Shown here: positions 16,882 to 24,941 of the stretch, in pieces
Numbering within the stretch: position 1 is the stretch's first letter
Layout of the letters: each line of letters begins with the position of its first letter
DNA from: Actinomycetota bacterium
Lineage (GTDB): Bacteria > Actinomycetota > Thermoleophilia > Solirubrobacterales > Solirubrobacteraceae
NCBI GenBank assembly: GCA_005883215.1
Contig: VAYS01000018.1
Span: forward strand, 2,084-66,083
DNA length: 64,000 nt
Direction of reading: 5' to 3'
Translations under genes and position numbers: made by a program
Notes under the pieces: generated by a model
What the model saw: only the letters and a program-made list of their open reading frames with translations
Told to the model about the DNA's origin: nothing
Database searches by the model: none

Positions 16882-17667
16882 CTAGTCGTGCACGATGTCG
16901 TTCTGCAGCCGTGAGCGCAGGCGCAGGACGGCCTTGGTGTGCAGCTGGGATACCCGCGACTCGGTCACGCCCAGGACCTCCCCGATCTCCCGCAGGGTCA
17001 GGTTCTCGTAGTAGTAGAGGGCGATCACGAGCTTCTCCCGCTCGGGAAGGCGGGCGATCGAGTCGGCGATCCGGTCCTTGAGCTCGGTGGCGTCGAGGAT
17101 GTAGGCGGGGTCGGGCGCTCCCGGGTCCTGCAGGGTGTCCAGCAGCGACACCTGGTCTCCGCTGGCGTCGGACACCGTCCACAGCTCGTCCAGCGCCGCC
17201 ACCGACGAGTTTGAGATCTGCAACAGCGTGTCTTGGAACTCGCCCACCGAGATCCCCAGCGCGGAGGCCATCTCCTCGTCGGTGGGCGCGCGCTGGAGCT
17301 CGTGCTCGAGCTTGGAGTTGATCCGCTCGATCTCCCGGGCGCGGGCCCGCACCGAGCGCGGCACCCAGTCGATCGAGCGCAGCTCGTCGATGATCGCGCC
17401 CTTGATGCGCGTGATGGCGTAGGTCTCGAACTTGATGTCGCGGGCCAGATCGAAGCGCTCGATGGCCGAGATCAGACCCACCAGCCCGTAGGAGATGAGG
17501 TCGGCCTCCTCGACGTGGGCGGGCAGGCCGGACGCCATCCGCCCGGCGACGTACTTGACCAGCGGCGAGTAGGCGACCACGAGCCGCTCGCGCGCCCGCT
17601 CGTCGGCGCTGGCTTTGTAGCGGCGCCAGAGATCACGCAGCTCGACGGCTTTGACGTTGGTTTCCAG
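16882..17667 (-). CDS. whiG: WhiG/FliA-type RNA polymerase sigma factor, probable CTG start
   Basis: A sigma-28 family factor. Region 2 shows YSPLVKYVAGRM and DLISYGLVGLISAIERFD, the FliA/WhiG motif GAIIDELRSIDWVPRSVRAR follows, and region 4 ends in EIGEVLGVTESRVSQLHTKA. The only ordinary start, GTG 17580, would cut off conserved region 1.2/2.1 sequence: ELRDLWRRYKASADERARER reads in frame directly upstream. No ATG, GTG or TTG exists between there and the in-frame stop, but CTG 17667 follows GGGAG by 6 bases and gives a 261-residue protein. I take CTG as the start. No flagellar genes are present, so a WhiG-like developmental role is more likely than motility. Confidence 0.85.
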   Translation of the reverse strand: METNVKAVELRDLWRRYKASADERARERLVVAYSPLVKYVAGRMASGLPAHVEEADLISYGLVGLISAIERFDLARDIKFETYAITRIKGAIIDELRSIDWVPRSVRARAREIERINSKLEHELQRAPTDEEMASALGISVGEFQDTLLQISNSSVAALDELWTVSDASGDQVSLLDTLQDPGAPDPAYILDATELKDRIADSIARLPEREKLVIALYYYENLTLREIGEVLGVTESRVSQLHTKAVLRLRSRLQNDIVHD

Positions 17668-17698
17668 GGCCCTCTCCCGGTCCGCTCGGCTCGATCCG

Positions 17699-18637
17699 CT
17701 ATGCGCGCGGATGACTGCGCCGGTACGCCTTTCTAAGCCGGGCGGACTCTACCCGAGTGTAGAGCTGGGTCGTCGAGATGCTGGCGTGGCCCAGCAACTC
17801 CTGAATCGCCCGCAAATCCGCGCCTCCCTCGAGCAGGTGGGTGGCAAAGGAATGGCGCAGGGCGTGCGGCGAGGGACTCCCGGGGAGGCCGCTGCGGCGC
17901 GCCCACACGCGCAGTCGGCGGCGGACATCAGAGGTCCCCAGCCGCCGTCCCGACTTGGACAAAAACAGCGCGCTCTCGTCCCCGGCGCCGGCCAGGGCGG
18001 GGCGGGCCCGCGCCAGGTAGCGCCCCAGGGCGGCGAGGGCCTCCTCGCCGATGGGCACCAGCCGGGTCTTGGCGCCCTTGCCCTCCACCCGGACGGTCTC
18101 GCGGTCGAAGTCCACGCTGGTCAGCTCGAGGTCGACGAGCTCCTCGGCGCGCAGGCCGCAGGCATAGGCGACCTCGAACAGGGCCCGGTCGCGGACGTCG
18201 AGCGGCGTGCTCGCCGGTATGCGGTCGAGCAGGGCGCTGAGCTCGGCGGGCTTGAGCACGCGCGGCAGGCGGGCCGGGCGCTTGGGCGCGGGCACCAGCT
18301 CGGCCGGGTTGTGCGCGACCCAGCCGTGCTCGCGCAAGCAGCGAAACAGGGTCCGCACCGAGGCCAGCTTGCGCGCGGTGGTGGTGGCGCTCAGGCGACG
18401 ATCCGACAGGTGAGCGGCATAGCGACGCAGGTCGCGAGCCGAGACGTCGGCGGGGTCTAGCCCCATCGATGTGCACCACTCGGCCAGCTGCCCAGCGTCC
18501 AGCCCGTAGGCGCGCCGCGTCTTCTCGGCGGCACCGCGCCGCCCGAGATCGGCGTCGAACAGGGCCAACGCCTGTTCCCAGCGTCCGTCGGGGCGTTCGA
18601 CGCTCGGAGGATCCGGCGAGACGGGCAGGGCGCTCAT
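17699..18637 (-). CDS. xerD: XerC/XerD-type tyrosine recombinase
   Basis: A 312-residue site-specific recombinase, probably resolving chromosome dimers at dif. It has the N-terminal SAM-like DNA-binding domain (to about residue 120) and a catalytic domain with all expected residues: Arg163 (CGLRAEEL), Lys187 (EGKGAKTR), His258-x2-Arg261 (HALRHSFATH), His284 (LLGHAS) and Tyr293 (TTQLYT). There are no phage or integron genes nearby, and the position is chromosomal, so the housekeeping role is preferred. XerC and XerD cannot be separated by eye. It ends about 30 bases before the sigma factor start and is probably co-transcribed with it. Confidence 0.88.
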   Translation of the reverse strand: MSALPVSPDPPSVERPDGRWEQALALFDADLGRRGAAEKTRRAYGLDAGQLAEWCTSMGLDPADVSARDLRRYAAHLSDRRLSATTTARKLASVRTLFRCLREHGWVAHNPAELVPAPKRPARLPRVLKPAELSALLDRIPASTPLDVRDRALFEVAYACGLRAEELVDLELTSVDFDRETVRVEGKGAKTRLVPIGEEALAALGRYLARARPALAGAGDESALFLSKSGRRLGTSDVRRRLRVWARRSGLPGSPSPHALRHSFATHLLEGGADLRAIQELLGHASISTTQLYTRVESARLRKAYRRSHPRA

Positions 18638-18727
18638 GGCCGTGGTCTTCGCCCCGCGGGAATGTCTGCCTGCCTCTGACGGCCGTCCTGCCGCTCGCCG
18701 CGGGCCCGAACGGGGACGCGGCGGCGG

Positions 18728-19504
18728 TCAGGCGGCGCGGCGGCGCACGGCGGCCCGTGCCCGGTCGATCGCCCGGCGGGTGCCGGGCTGACGGCGGCGC
18801 CGCTGGGCCCGGCGTTCACCCCGCGCGGGGGCTTCGGATTCGGGGCGGTGGAGGCCCGGCTCTGTCGACGCGGGCTTGCGGGCCTGGCCGGGGTCGGCCT
18901 GCGCGGCGCCCGGGTCATCGGGTGGCGGCTGGAGATCCCCGGTGGAGGAGGCGGTTCCTAGCACCGGCGCCAGCCTGCGCTCCAGCTCAAACCAATCCCG
19001 GCCGAAGACGACATCCTCCTCTTCGCACAGGTCGCGATTCCACGGATGCACGATGGTCGCCGGCACGATGCCGTGCTCGGCGGCCCGCATCAGGTTGAGC
19101 GGGCTGTCGTCGATCAAGACATCGATTTCCAGCTGGCGACAGCGGGCGACCTTGTCCCGCGAGCAGTAGAGCTCGTCGTAGGGCAGCCCGATCCGCCGCA
19201 GCCAGTGCTCGGTGGCGGGGTAGGAGGCCGGCGTGCGGTGGCTGGTGATGTGGATGAAATGCCCGGCGCCGTGCCACCGGCCGATCGTCTGGACGGCGTT
19301 GGGGTACGGGCGTCCGGCCAGCACGTTCTCTTCGTTGTGCGTCTCGGCGATGCACAGCTCGAGCTGCTCGGGCCGCAGGCGGGTGATCCCCCATGTCACC
19401 TGCTCCTCGTAGGGCAGGGAGATCCCGAAGCGCCGCTCGGCCGCCCGCGAGAGCACGTCCCAGTAATGGTGCAGCGTGGAATCGATGTCGATGGCGATGC
19501 GCAC
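18728..19504 (-). CDS. HAD-family 5'-nucleotidase-like phosphatase
   Basis: A 258-residue protein with a HAD phosphatase core in the first 175 residues. Motif I is IDIDSTLHHYWD with Asp6 and Asp8, motif II is HITSHR, and motif III/IV is VDVLIDDSPLNL. The layout resembles 5'(3')-deoxyribonucleotidases (NT5C type) that hydrolyse nucleoside monophosphates. The remaining 80 residues are Pro-, Arg- and Ala-rich and probably disordered. GTG 19504 starts 8 bases after a TACATT box that is shared with the divergent hydrolase gene. Substrate is inferred only. Confidence 0.75.
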   Translation of the reverse strand: MRIAIDIDSTLHHYWDVLSRAAERRFGISLPYEEQVTWGITRLRPEQLELCIAETHNEENVLAGRPYPNAVQTIGRWHGAGHFIHITSHRTPASYPATEHWLRRIGLPYDELYCSRDKVARCRQLEIDVLIDDSPLNLMRAAEHGIVPATIVHPWNRDLCEEEDVVFGRDWFELERRLAPVLGTASSTGDLQPPPDDPGAAQADPGQARKPASTEPGLHRPESEAPARGERRAQRRRRQPGTRRAIDRARAAVRRRAA

Positions 19505-19511
19505 GCCGAGA

Positions 19512-19518
19512 TAATGTA
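19512..19518. promoter_or_regulatory. shared bidirectional -10 element (TAATGTA)
   Basis: On the plus strand TAATGT (19512-19517) is followed by 8 bases and ATG 19526. On the minus strand TACATT (19518-19513) is followed by 8 bases and GTG 19504. The whole divergent gap is 21 bases and symmetric about this element, so both mRNAs should be leaderless. Confidence 0.65.
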
Positions 19519-19525
19519 GTCGCCG

Positions 19526-20452
19526 ATGGCGACGGCGCCCCCGGCCACCGCGCCCTTGCACCCCGAGGCTTCGGACGGATACGGGCCGTCGGGCCGCTCG
19601 GCGTGGCTCGATGTCGACTGGCGCCAGCACCAGCGCTGGATGCGACTCCACGAGCGGCCCGTCAACGTGATCGAGCTCGGGGCCGGGCCGCCGGTGGTCT
19701 TCGTCCACGGGCTGTCGGGGTCCTGGCAGAACTGGCTCGAGCAACTGCCCGTGTTCGCCGACCGGCACCGGGTGATCGCGCTGGACCTCCCGGGGTTCGG
19801 TCACTCCGAGATGCCGGCCGAGAGGATTTCCATCGCCGGCTACGCGCGCGTGCTCGACGCCCTTTGCGACGCGCTGGACATCGATTCCGCGGCCCTGGTG
19901 GGCAACTCGATGGGCGGCTTCATCAGCGCCGAGCTGGCGATCGCCTATCCCCAGCGGGTCGAGCGTCTGGTCCTCGTCTCGGCCGCCGGGCTGACGGTCG
20001 AGAACCAGCGCTCGGACCGCGGTCTGGCCGCCCTGCGGCGGGCCGAGAAGGTGTTGGCGTTCTACACCGCCTGGATCGCCAGCCGCTCGGACGCGGTGGC
20101 GCGCCGGCGGCGTCTGCGCCGGGCGCTGCTGGCCTTCGTGGCCGCCCACCCCGAGCGGCTCCCGGCGCCTCTGGCCGCCGAGCAGATCCGGGGGTCGGGA
20201 AAGCCGGGGTTCGTGGATGCCGTCGACGCCCTGACCAGCTATCCGATCCGTGAGCGCCTGTCGAAGATCGCCTGCCCCACCCTGATCGTCTGGGGAGACC
20301 GCGACCGCCTGGTCCCGGTGCGCGACGCCGACGAGTTCGAGCGCCTGATTCCCGACTCGCGCAAGGTCATCCTCCAGGACACCGGGCACGTGGCGATGCT
20401 CGAGCGCCCGGCCCGCTTCAACGAGCTGCTCGACGAGTTCCTGGGCGCCTGA
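19526..20452 (+). CDS. alpha/beta hydrolase
   Basis: A 308-residue alpha/beta hydrolase-fold enzyme. VVFVHGLSGSWQNW forms the oxyanion region and GNSMGG holds the nucleophile Ser128. An acidic residue in the VWGDRDRLVP segment and His288 in DTGHVAMLE complete the triad. Residues 150-215 form an Arg-rich cap domain. The family covers esterases, lipases, haloperoxidases and C-C hydrolases, and the substrate cannot be deduced. It is divergent from the HAD phosphatase gene through a shared promoter element, and its TGA directly abuts the stop codon of ilvD (TGATCA). Confidence 0.85.
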   Translation: MATAPPATAPLHPEASDGYGPSGRSAWLDVDWRQHQRWMRLHERPVNVIELGAGPPVVFVHGLSGSWQNWLEQLPVFADRHRVIALDLPGFGHSEMPAERISIAGYARVLDALCDALDIDSAALVGNSMGGFISAELAIAYPQRVERLVLVSAAGLTVENQRSDRGLAALRRAEKVLAFYTAWIASRSDAVARRRRLRRALLAFVAAHPERLPAPLAAEQIRGSGKPGFVDAVDALTSYPIRERLSKIACPTLIVWGDRDRLVPVRDADEFERLIPDSRKVILQDTGHVAMLERPARFNELLDEFLGA

Positions 20453-22132
20453 TCAGAGCGTGACGGCGCCCTCGGCGGCGCTCGAGACCACCCGTGCATA
20501 CCGGGCCAGGGCGCCCGTCATGTCGCCGTTGGCCGGGGCTCGGTAGGCGGCCAGGCGCTCGGCGATCTCGTCTTCGCCCAGGTCGACGTCGAGCCGGCGA
20601 GCGTCGACGTCGAAGGTGATCCGGTCGCCGTCGCGGACGGCGCCGATCGGGCCCCCGCGCGCCGCCTCGGGCGCCACGTGGCCGGCCATCAGGCCGTGGG
20701 TGGCCCCCGAGAAGCGCCCGTCGGTCAGTAGCGCCACCCGGTCGTCGATCCCGATTCCCACCAGGGCCGCCGTGACGGCGAGCATCTCGCGCATGCCCGG
20801 CCCCCCCGCCGGGCCTTCATTGCGGATGACGATCACGTCGCCCGGCTCGATCGTCTGGGCGGTGACCGCCGCCATCGCGTCCTCCTCGCTCTCGAACACT
20901 CGAGCCGGCCCGGTGTGCGTGCGGCGCTCGTGGCCCGCGAGCTTGACCACGCAGCCCTCGGGCGCCAGCGATCCGCGCAGGATCGCCAGCCCTCCGGTGC
21001 GCTTCAGCGGATCCGAGACCGGGCGCACGACGCGCTGACCGTCGGCCTCGACCGCCTCGCGGGCGTGCTCTCCCACGCTGCGTCCGGTGACGGTGATGGC
21101 GCCGTCGTGGAGCACCCCGGCTTCGTGCAGGCGCTTGGCCACCAGGGGCACGCCGCCCGCGTGGTAGAGGTCGACCGCGACGTACTGGCCGCCCGGACGT
21201 AGGTCGCACAGCAGCGGCGTGCGCTCGCTGATGCGATCGAAGTCGTCGATCGACAGCTCCACGCCGGCCTCGCGGGCTACCGCCAGCAGGTGCAGCACCC
21301 CGTTGGTGGAGCCGCCACTGCAGGCGACCGCGGCGATCGCGTTCTCCAGCGCCTGGCGGGTGATGATGTCCCGGGGCATCAGGCCGCGGCGCAGGACGTC
21401 GATCACCAGCTCTCCGGCCTGGCGCGCGACGTCGGCCTTGCTCGCGTCGACCGCCGGCACCATCGCCGAGCCCATCGGGGAGATGCCCAGGATCTCGAAC
21501 GCCATGGCCATCGTGTTGGCCGTGTACTGCGCCCCGCACGCGCCCGCGCCCGGGGATGCCGCCCCCTCGAGCTCGTGGAGCTCTTCGTCGTTCATCGTGC
21601 CCGCCGCGTGTCTGCCGACCGCCTCGAAGACGTCTTGGATCGTGACATCGTGACCGTGGAAGCGCCCGGGTAGGATCGAGCCTCCGTAGATCATCACCCC
21701 GGGGACGTTCAGCCGGGCCAGCGCCATCACCGTCCCGGGAATCGTCTTGTCGCAGCCGCTGAGCGCGACGATCGCGTCGAACAGGTGGGCGCGGCCGACG
21801 AGCTCGATCGAGTCGGCGATCACCTCGCGCGAGACGAGCGAGGTCTTCATTCCCGAGGTTCCCATCGTGATCCCGTCGGAGATCGCGATCGTGTTGAACT
21901 CCATCGGAGTCCCCCCCGCCGCCCGGATGCCCTCCTTGACCTTGGCCCCCAGCGCGCGCAGGTGGAAGTTGCACGGCATCGTCTCGATCCACGTCGAGGC
22001 CACCCCGATGATCGGCTTGGCCAGCGCCTCGTCGTCGTAGCCGATGCCCTTGAGGTACGCGCGCGCTACGGCCCGTTCCGGCCCTTCGGTGAGCGCGCGG
22101 CTGCGGTGTTTGAGGTCGAAGCCCCCGTTCAC
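20453..22132 (-). CDS. ilvD: dihydroxy-acid dehydratase
   Basis: A 559-residue enzyme converting 2,3-dihydroxy-isovalerate and -methylvalerate to the 2-keto acids for valine, isoleucine, leucine and pantothenate. Iron-sulphur cluster cysteines are visible in SGCDKTIPG and GACGAQYTANTMA, and the C-terminal signature GRFSGATHGLMAGHVAPEA is intact. Length is normal for the family. GTG 22132 overlaps the stop of the upstream membrane-anchored protein gene by GTGA, so translation is coupled to that gene. No other ilv or leu genes are in the window and no T-box or attenuator is visible. Confidence 0.95.
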   Translation of the reverse strand: MNGGFDLKHRSRALTEGPERAVARAYLKGIGYDDEALAKPIIGVASTWIETMPCNFHLRALGAKVKEGIRAAGGTPMEFNTIAISDGITMGTSGMKTSLVSREVIADSIELVGRAHLFDAIVALSGCDKTIPGTVMALARLNVPGVMIYGGSILPGRFHGHDVTIQDVFEAVGRHAAGTMNDEELHELEGAASPGAGACGAQYTANTMAMAFEILGISPMGSAMVPAVDASKADVARQAGELVIDVLRRGLMPRDIITRQALENAIAAVACSGGSTNGVLHLLAVAREAGVELSIDDFDRISERTPLLCDLRPGGQYVAVDLYHAGGVPLVAKRLHEAGVLHDGAITVTGRSVGEHAREAVEADGQRVVRPVSDPLKRTGGLAILRGSLAPEGCVVKLAGHERRTHTGPARVFESEEDAMAAVTAQTIEPGDVIVIRNEGPAGGPGMREMLAVTAALVGIGIDDRVALLTDGRFSGATHGLMAGHVAPEAARGGPIGAVRDGDRITFDVDARRLDVDLGEDEIAERLAAYRAPANGDMTGALARYARVVSSAAEGAVTL

Positions 22133-22749
22133 CGCGCGCTAACCTCGCGCGGCGAGGTCCCCGCCCGCCCCAGGCGCTCGCGTTCCCAGCGCCCGAGCCG
22201 CCACAGGTCGCGCCGAACCTGCTTGGGATCGACCTGGCGACCGGGTAGGTGCATGTTGGCGTTGTTGATCAACCGCTCCTCGTCTCCGGTGAGCGCCATC
22301 CACTTGGCCAGTACGTCGTCGGAGTCGGGCAGCCGCGGACTGCCGTAGGGCCGGCTCTCGTCGAGAAACTCGATGCAGTACTCCGACAGTAGGGTCGAGG
22401 TCTGCGGCAGGTAGGCCACGATCGGCTTGTGGGGGTAGATGAGATAGGCGTAGGGCGCACCCAGCCGGCTGCCCCTGCCCCGACTGACCGGGGCGACGCT
22501 CTTTCCCCACACGCGCAGGAAGCCGAGATCGCGGTACATGGCCCATTCCTCGGCGTTGACGCAGGACTTCAGCAGGGCGCGGGCCCGCTGCTCGGCCCGG
22601 CGCTCGCGGCCGGGGTCATACAACTCGGCGTCGTCGAGCCGGCGCCGCCGCGCCCGGCGCTGACGGGCCGCAGCGACCACCCGGGGAGCCGCCACCTCCC
22701 ACAGCAGCGCGACGATCACGATCGCAGTCGCGCCCAGGGCGAGGAGCAT
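22129..22749 (-). CDS. membrane-anchored protein of unknown function upstream of ilvD
   Basis: A 206-residue protein with one N-terminal TM segment (about residues 2-22), then a very basic stretch (RQRRARRRRL) and a cytosolic domain with conserved-looking blocks LLKSCVNAEEWAMYRDLGFL and PYAYLIYPHKPIVAYLPQTS. The second block contains a Tyr- and Pro-rich core. I do not recognise the family. It overlaps ilvD by GTGA and lies 6 bases after the upstream small gene, so the three form one translational unit. Confidence 0.65.
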   Translation of the reverse strand: MLLALGATAIVIVALLWEVAAPRVVAAARQRRARRRRLDDAELYDPGRERRAEQRARALLKSCVNAEEWAMYRDLGFLRVWGKSVAPVSRGRGSRLGAPYAYLIYPHKPIVAYLPQTSTLLSEYCIEFLDESRPYGSPRLPDSDDVLAKWMALTGDEERLINNANMHLPGRQVDPKQVRRDLWRLGRWERERLGRAGTSPREVSAR

Positions 22750-22755
22750 CGCGGC

Positions 22756-23001
22756 TCAGCGACCGCCGGCGGCGCGCGGGAAGAAGATCACCCGGTCGGC
22801 GTGGCGCGCCTCTTCGAAGCTGCGCACCAGCTCGGCCTCGCGCCGGCCGCCCTTGTCCACCGTCGGCACCGCTGCCCACATCCCGGCGTCGAGCTGCTCG
22901 CGGAACGCCTCGATCAGGGCGCGCTCCTCCTCGGCGACCTCGACGTCGCCCTCAGCGAGCAGAACCTCTCCGTGACCTGGGCGCATGCGCAGTAGCTTCA
23001 C
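22756..23001 (-). CDS. 81-residue protein of unknown function
   Basis: A short acidic/basic mixed protein starting at GTG 23001 (VKLLRMRPGHGEVLLAEGD). It has a helical middle (EEERALIEAFREQLDAG) and a C-terminal segment ending in RVIFFPRAAGGR. The GTG start is supported by a GATAAT box 7 bases upstream that overlaps the thiD stop codon. It is the first gene of the run leading to ilvD. No family is recognised and no function is inferred. Confidence 0.55.
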   Translation of the reverse strand: MKLLRMRPGHGEVLLAEGDVEVAEEERALIEAFREQLDAGMWAAVPTVDKGGRREAELVRSFEEARHADRVIFFPRAAGGR

Positions 23002-23008
23002 GCCGCCG

Positions 23009-23014
23009 ATTATC
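23009..23014 (-). promoter_or_regulatory. -10 box (GATAAT) overlapping the thiD stop codon
   Basis: GATAAT on the minus strand, 7 bases before GTG 23001. Its TAA is the thiD stop codon (23010-23012). Leaderless pattern for the 81-residue protein and ilvD run. Confidence 0.5.
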
Positions 23015-23855
23015 GCAAATGCGCCGAGGGGGACCGGCCATCGGCGGCGCCGGCGGCGGCGTGACGGGCGATACCCAGCGCGTCGACCGGGCCAGCGCCT
23101 GCCCCCACCCCGACCAACCCGTCGCGGATCGCCGCCTCCGCCACCGCGCGCGCCGCGCGCGCCGCTTCCAGGGGCGCCCGGCCCAGGGCCAGGTGAGCGG
23201 CCAGCGCCGCGGAGTGGGTGCACCCGGACCCGTGGGTGGCGCCGCCCGGATGGCGCGTCCCGGACAAGGCGACGCAGCGCTCCCCGTCATAGAACACGTC
23301 GGTCCCGTCGCGCGTGTGCCCGCCGGTGACGACCACCGCCCTCGGCCCCAGAGCGTGCAGCGCGCGCGCCAGGGTCTGGGCATCGGCCTCGGGCTCGGCC
23401 CCGGTGAGCGCCCGCGCTTCGGGCAGGTTCGGGGTGAGCACGTCGGCGCGGGGGACGAGGAGGGTCAGAAGGGCGTGCACGGCGTCGTCTTCGAGTAGAC
23501 GACCGCCGGTCTCGGCGACCATCACCGGGTCGAGGACCACCGGCGCCTGGGCGGGGACCTGGGCCAGGGCTTCGGCGACCGCCCGCGTCGTCTCGGCGCT
23601 GCCCAGCATGCCGATTTTGACCGCGTCGACCCCGATGTCGGCCTGCACCGCGCGGACCTGAGCGACGATGTGCTGCGGGGCGACCGGCGCCACGGCCTCG
23701 ACGGCGACCGTGTTCTGGGCGGTGACCGCGGTGACCGCGGTCATGCCGTGCACTCCGCAGCGGGCAAATGCCTTGAGGTCGGCCTGGATGCCGGCTCCCC
23801 CACCCGAGTCCGAGCCGGCGATCGCGAGGACGCACGGTGGTCGGAAGTCGGGCAT
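23010..23855 (-). CDS. thiD: hydroxymethylpyrimidine/phosphomethylpyrimidine kinase
   Basis: A 281-residue ribokinase-fold enzyme that phosphorylates HMP and HMP-P in thiamine synthesis. The N-terminal [20 protein letters not shown] is the family signature. [19 protein letters not shown] and [20 protein letters not shown] carry the ATP site, with the catalytic Cys of GSGC typical of ThiD. No other thi gene is nearby and no TPP riboswitch is visible in the short upstream gap. ATG 23855 follows a TAAGCT box that overlaps the dprA stop. Confidence 0.95.
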   Translation of the reverse strand: MPDFRPPCVLAIAGSDSGGGAGIQADLKAFARCGVHGMTAVTAVTAQNTVAVEAVAPVAPQHIVAQVRAVQADIGVDAVKIGMLGSAETTRAVAEALAQVPAQAPVVLDPVMVAETGGRLLEDDAVHALLTLLVPRADVLTPNLPEARALTGAEPEADAQTLARALHALGPRAVVVTGGHTRDGTDVFYDGERCVALSGTRHPGGATHGSGCTHSAALAAHLALGRAPLEAARAARAVAEAAIRDGLVGVGAGAGPVDALGIARHAAAGAADGRSPSAHLR

Positions 23856-23864
23856 GGGCCGCGC

Positions 23865-23870
23865 AGCTTA
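23865..23870 (-). promoter_or_regulatory. -10 box (TAAGCT) of thiD using the dprA stop codon
   Basis: TAAGCT on the minus strand, 9 bases before ATG 23855. The TAA is the dprA stop codon (23868-23870). Confidence 0.45.
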
Positions 23871-24941
23871 GAGCGCGGGCAAGTAGGTGCCCGACAGCGT
23901 GCGACGGACCGCGCCGCGGAGCTCGAGCTCGGCCAGCCCGGCCAGGACCTCGTCGGGGGCGATGCCCGACTCCACCAGCTCGCTCGGCGTGGCGGCTCCC
24001 TCGGCCACCGCCGCGAGCAGCCTCCCGAGCAGGCCCGGGAGTTCGGCCGGGGCCTCGGGGGAGGGCACGCGCCGCCCCCCGATGCCGCACACCAGCTCCA
24101 GGGCATCCTCGGCATCGCGGATCAGCTCGGCTCCAGAACGAACCAGTGCGTTGACGCCGGCGGCGCGCGGAGCGCTCACCGGGCCGGGCACCGCCCCTAG
24201 GGGCCGTCCCAGCTCGCGGGCCCAGCGGGCGGTGAGGAGCGCGCCCGAGCGCGGGGGCGCCTCGACGACGATCACCGCGTCGGCGAGCCCGGCGATAAGG
24301 CGGTTGCGGGCCACGAAACGCCACCGCCGTGGCGCCTCGCCGGCCAGCGCCTCTGACACCACGCACGAGCGCTCGGCGATCCGGCGGTAGAGGCCCAGGT
24401 GCACGACCGGGTGGGCCCGCTCCGCTCCCCCGGCGAGCACTGCGACCGTGTGTCCGGGCGCCTCCAGGGCACCGGCGTGGGCGGCGGCGTCGATGCCCAG
24501 CGCCATCCCGCTGATCACCGTGACCCCAGCCGCCGACAGGCCCCGCCCGAGCGCCCGCGCAGTCTCCAGCCCCAGCGCCGAGGCCGAGCGCGTGCCGACG
24601 ATCGCCATCGTAGGCCCGGCCAGGGCGTCGCCCAGCCGCCCGCCGGGTGCGGTGCAGTAGAGCACGGCCGGCGCCGCGTCCAGTCCGCGCAGGCGGGCGG
24701 GGTAGAGGTCCTGGTGTCGGCAGATCGCGGTGAGGCCGGCCCGGCGGCAGCGGCCGAGCTCTGCGCCGGGATCGCCACCGTCGGCCTCGCGACCGGCGAG
24801 TTGCGCCAGGCGGGAGTCGGACAGGCCCAGCAGGGCCACCAAGCGGTCGGCGCCGCGACCGGCCCGGTCCAGGTAGGGGCTCAGGCGGGCGAGCGTCCGG
24901 CTGCGCCCCAGGCAGGCGGAACACGGCTGGCCGCCGGTCAT
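23868..24941 (-). CDS. dprA: DNA processing protein DprA
   Basis: A 357-residue protein that loads RecA on incoming single-stranded DNA during natural transformation. The central Rossmann-like domain is clear: [38 protein letters not shown] and the [20 protein letters not shown] segment. The N-terminus carries a helix-hairpin-like region with [14 protein letters not shown]. The C-terminal winged-helix part ([20 protein letters not shown]) is present. It overlaps the comM stop by ATGA. The dprA-comM pair suggests DNA uptake or a recombination role; no pilus or comEC genes are in the window. Confidence 0.93.
   Translation of the reverse strand: MTGGQPCSACLGRSRTLARLSPYLDRAGRGADRLVALLGLSDSRLAQLAGREADGGDPGAELGRCRRAGLTAICRHQDLYPARLRGLDAAPAVLYCTAPGGRLGDALAGPTMAIVGTRSASALGLETARALGRGLSAAGVTVISGMALGIDAAAHAGALEAPGHTVAVLAGGAERAHPVVHLGLYRRIAERSCVVSEALAGEAPRRWRFVARNRLIAGLADAVIVVEAPPRSGALLTARWARELGRPLGAVPGPVSAPRAAGVNALVRSGAELIRDAEDALELVCGIGGRRVPSPEAPAELPGLLGRLLAAVAEGAATPSELVESGIAPDEVLAGLAELELRGAVRRTLSGTYLPAL

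Noticed and set aside
17699-18637. Integron or phage integrase
   Set aside because: No attC-like sites, tRNA target or phage genes; motifs and context fit a chromosomal Xer recombinase.
23856-23867. TPP riboswitch before thiD
   Set aside because: Only 12 bases separate thiD from the dprA stop codon.
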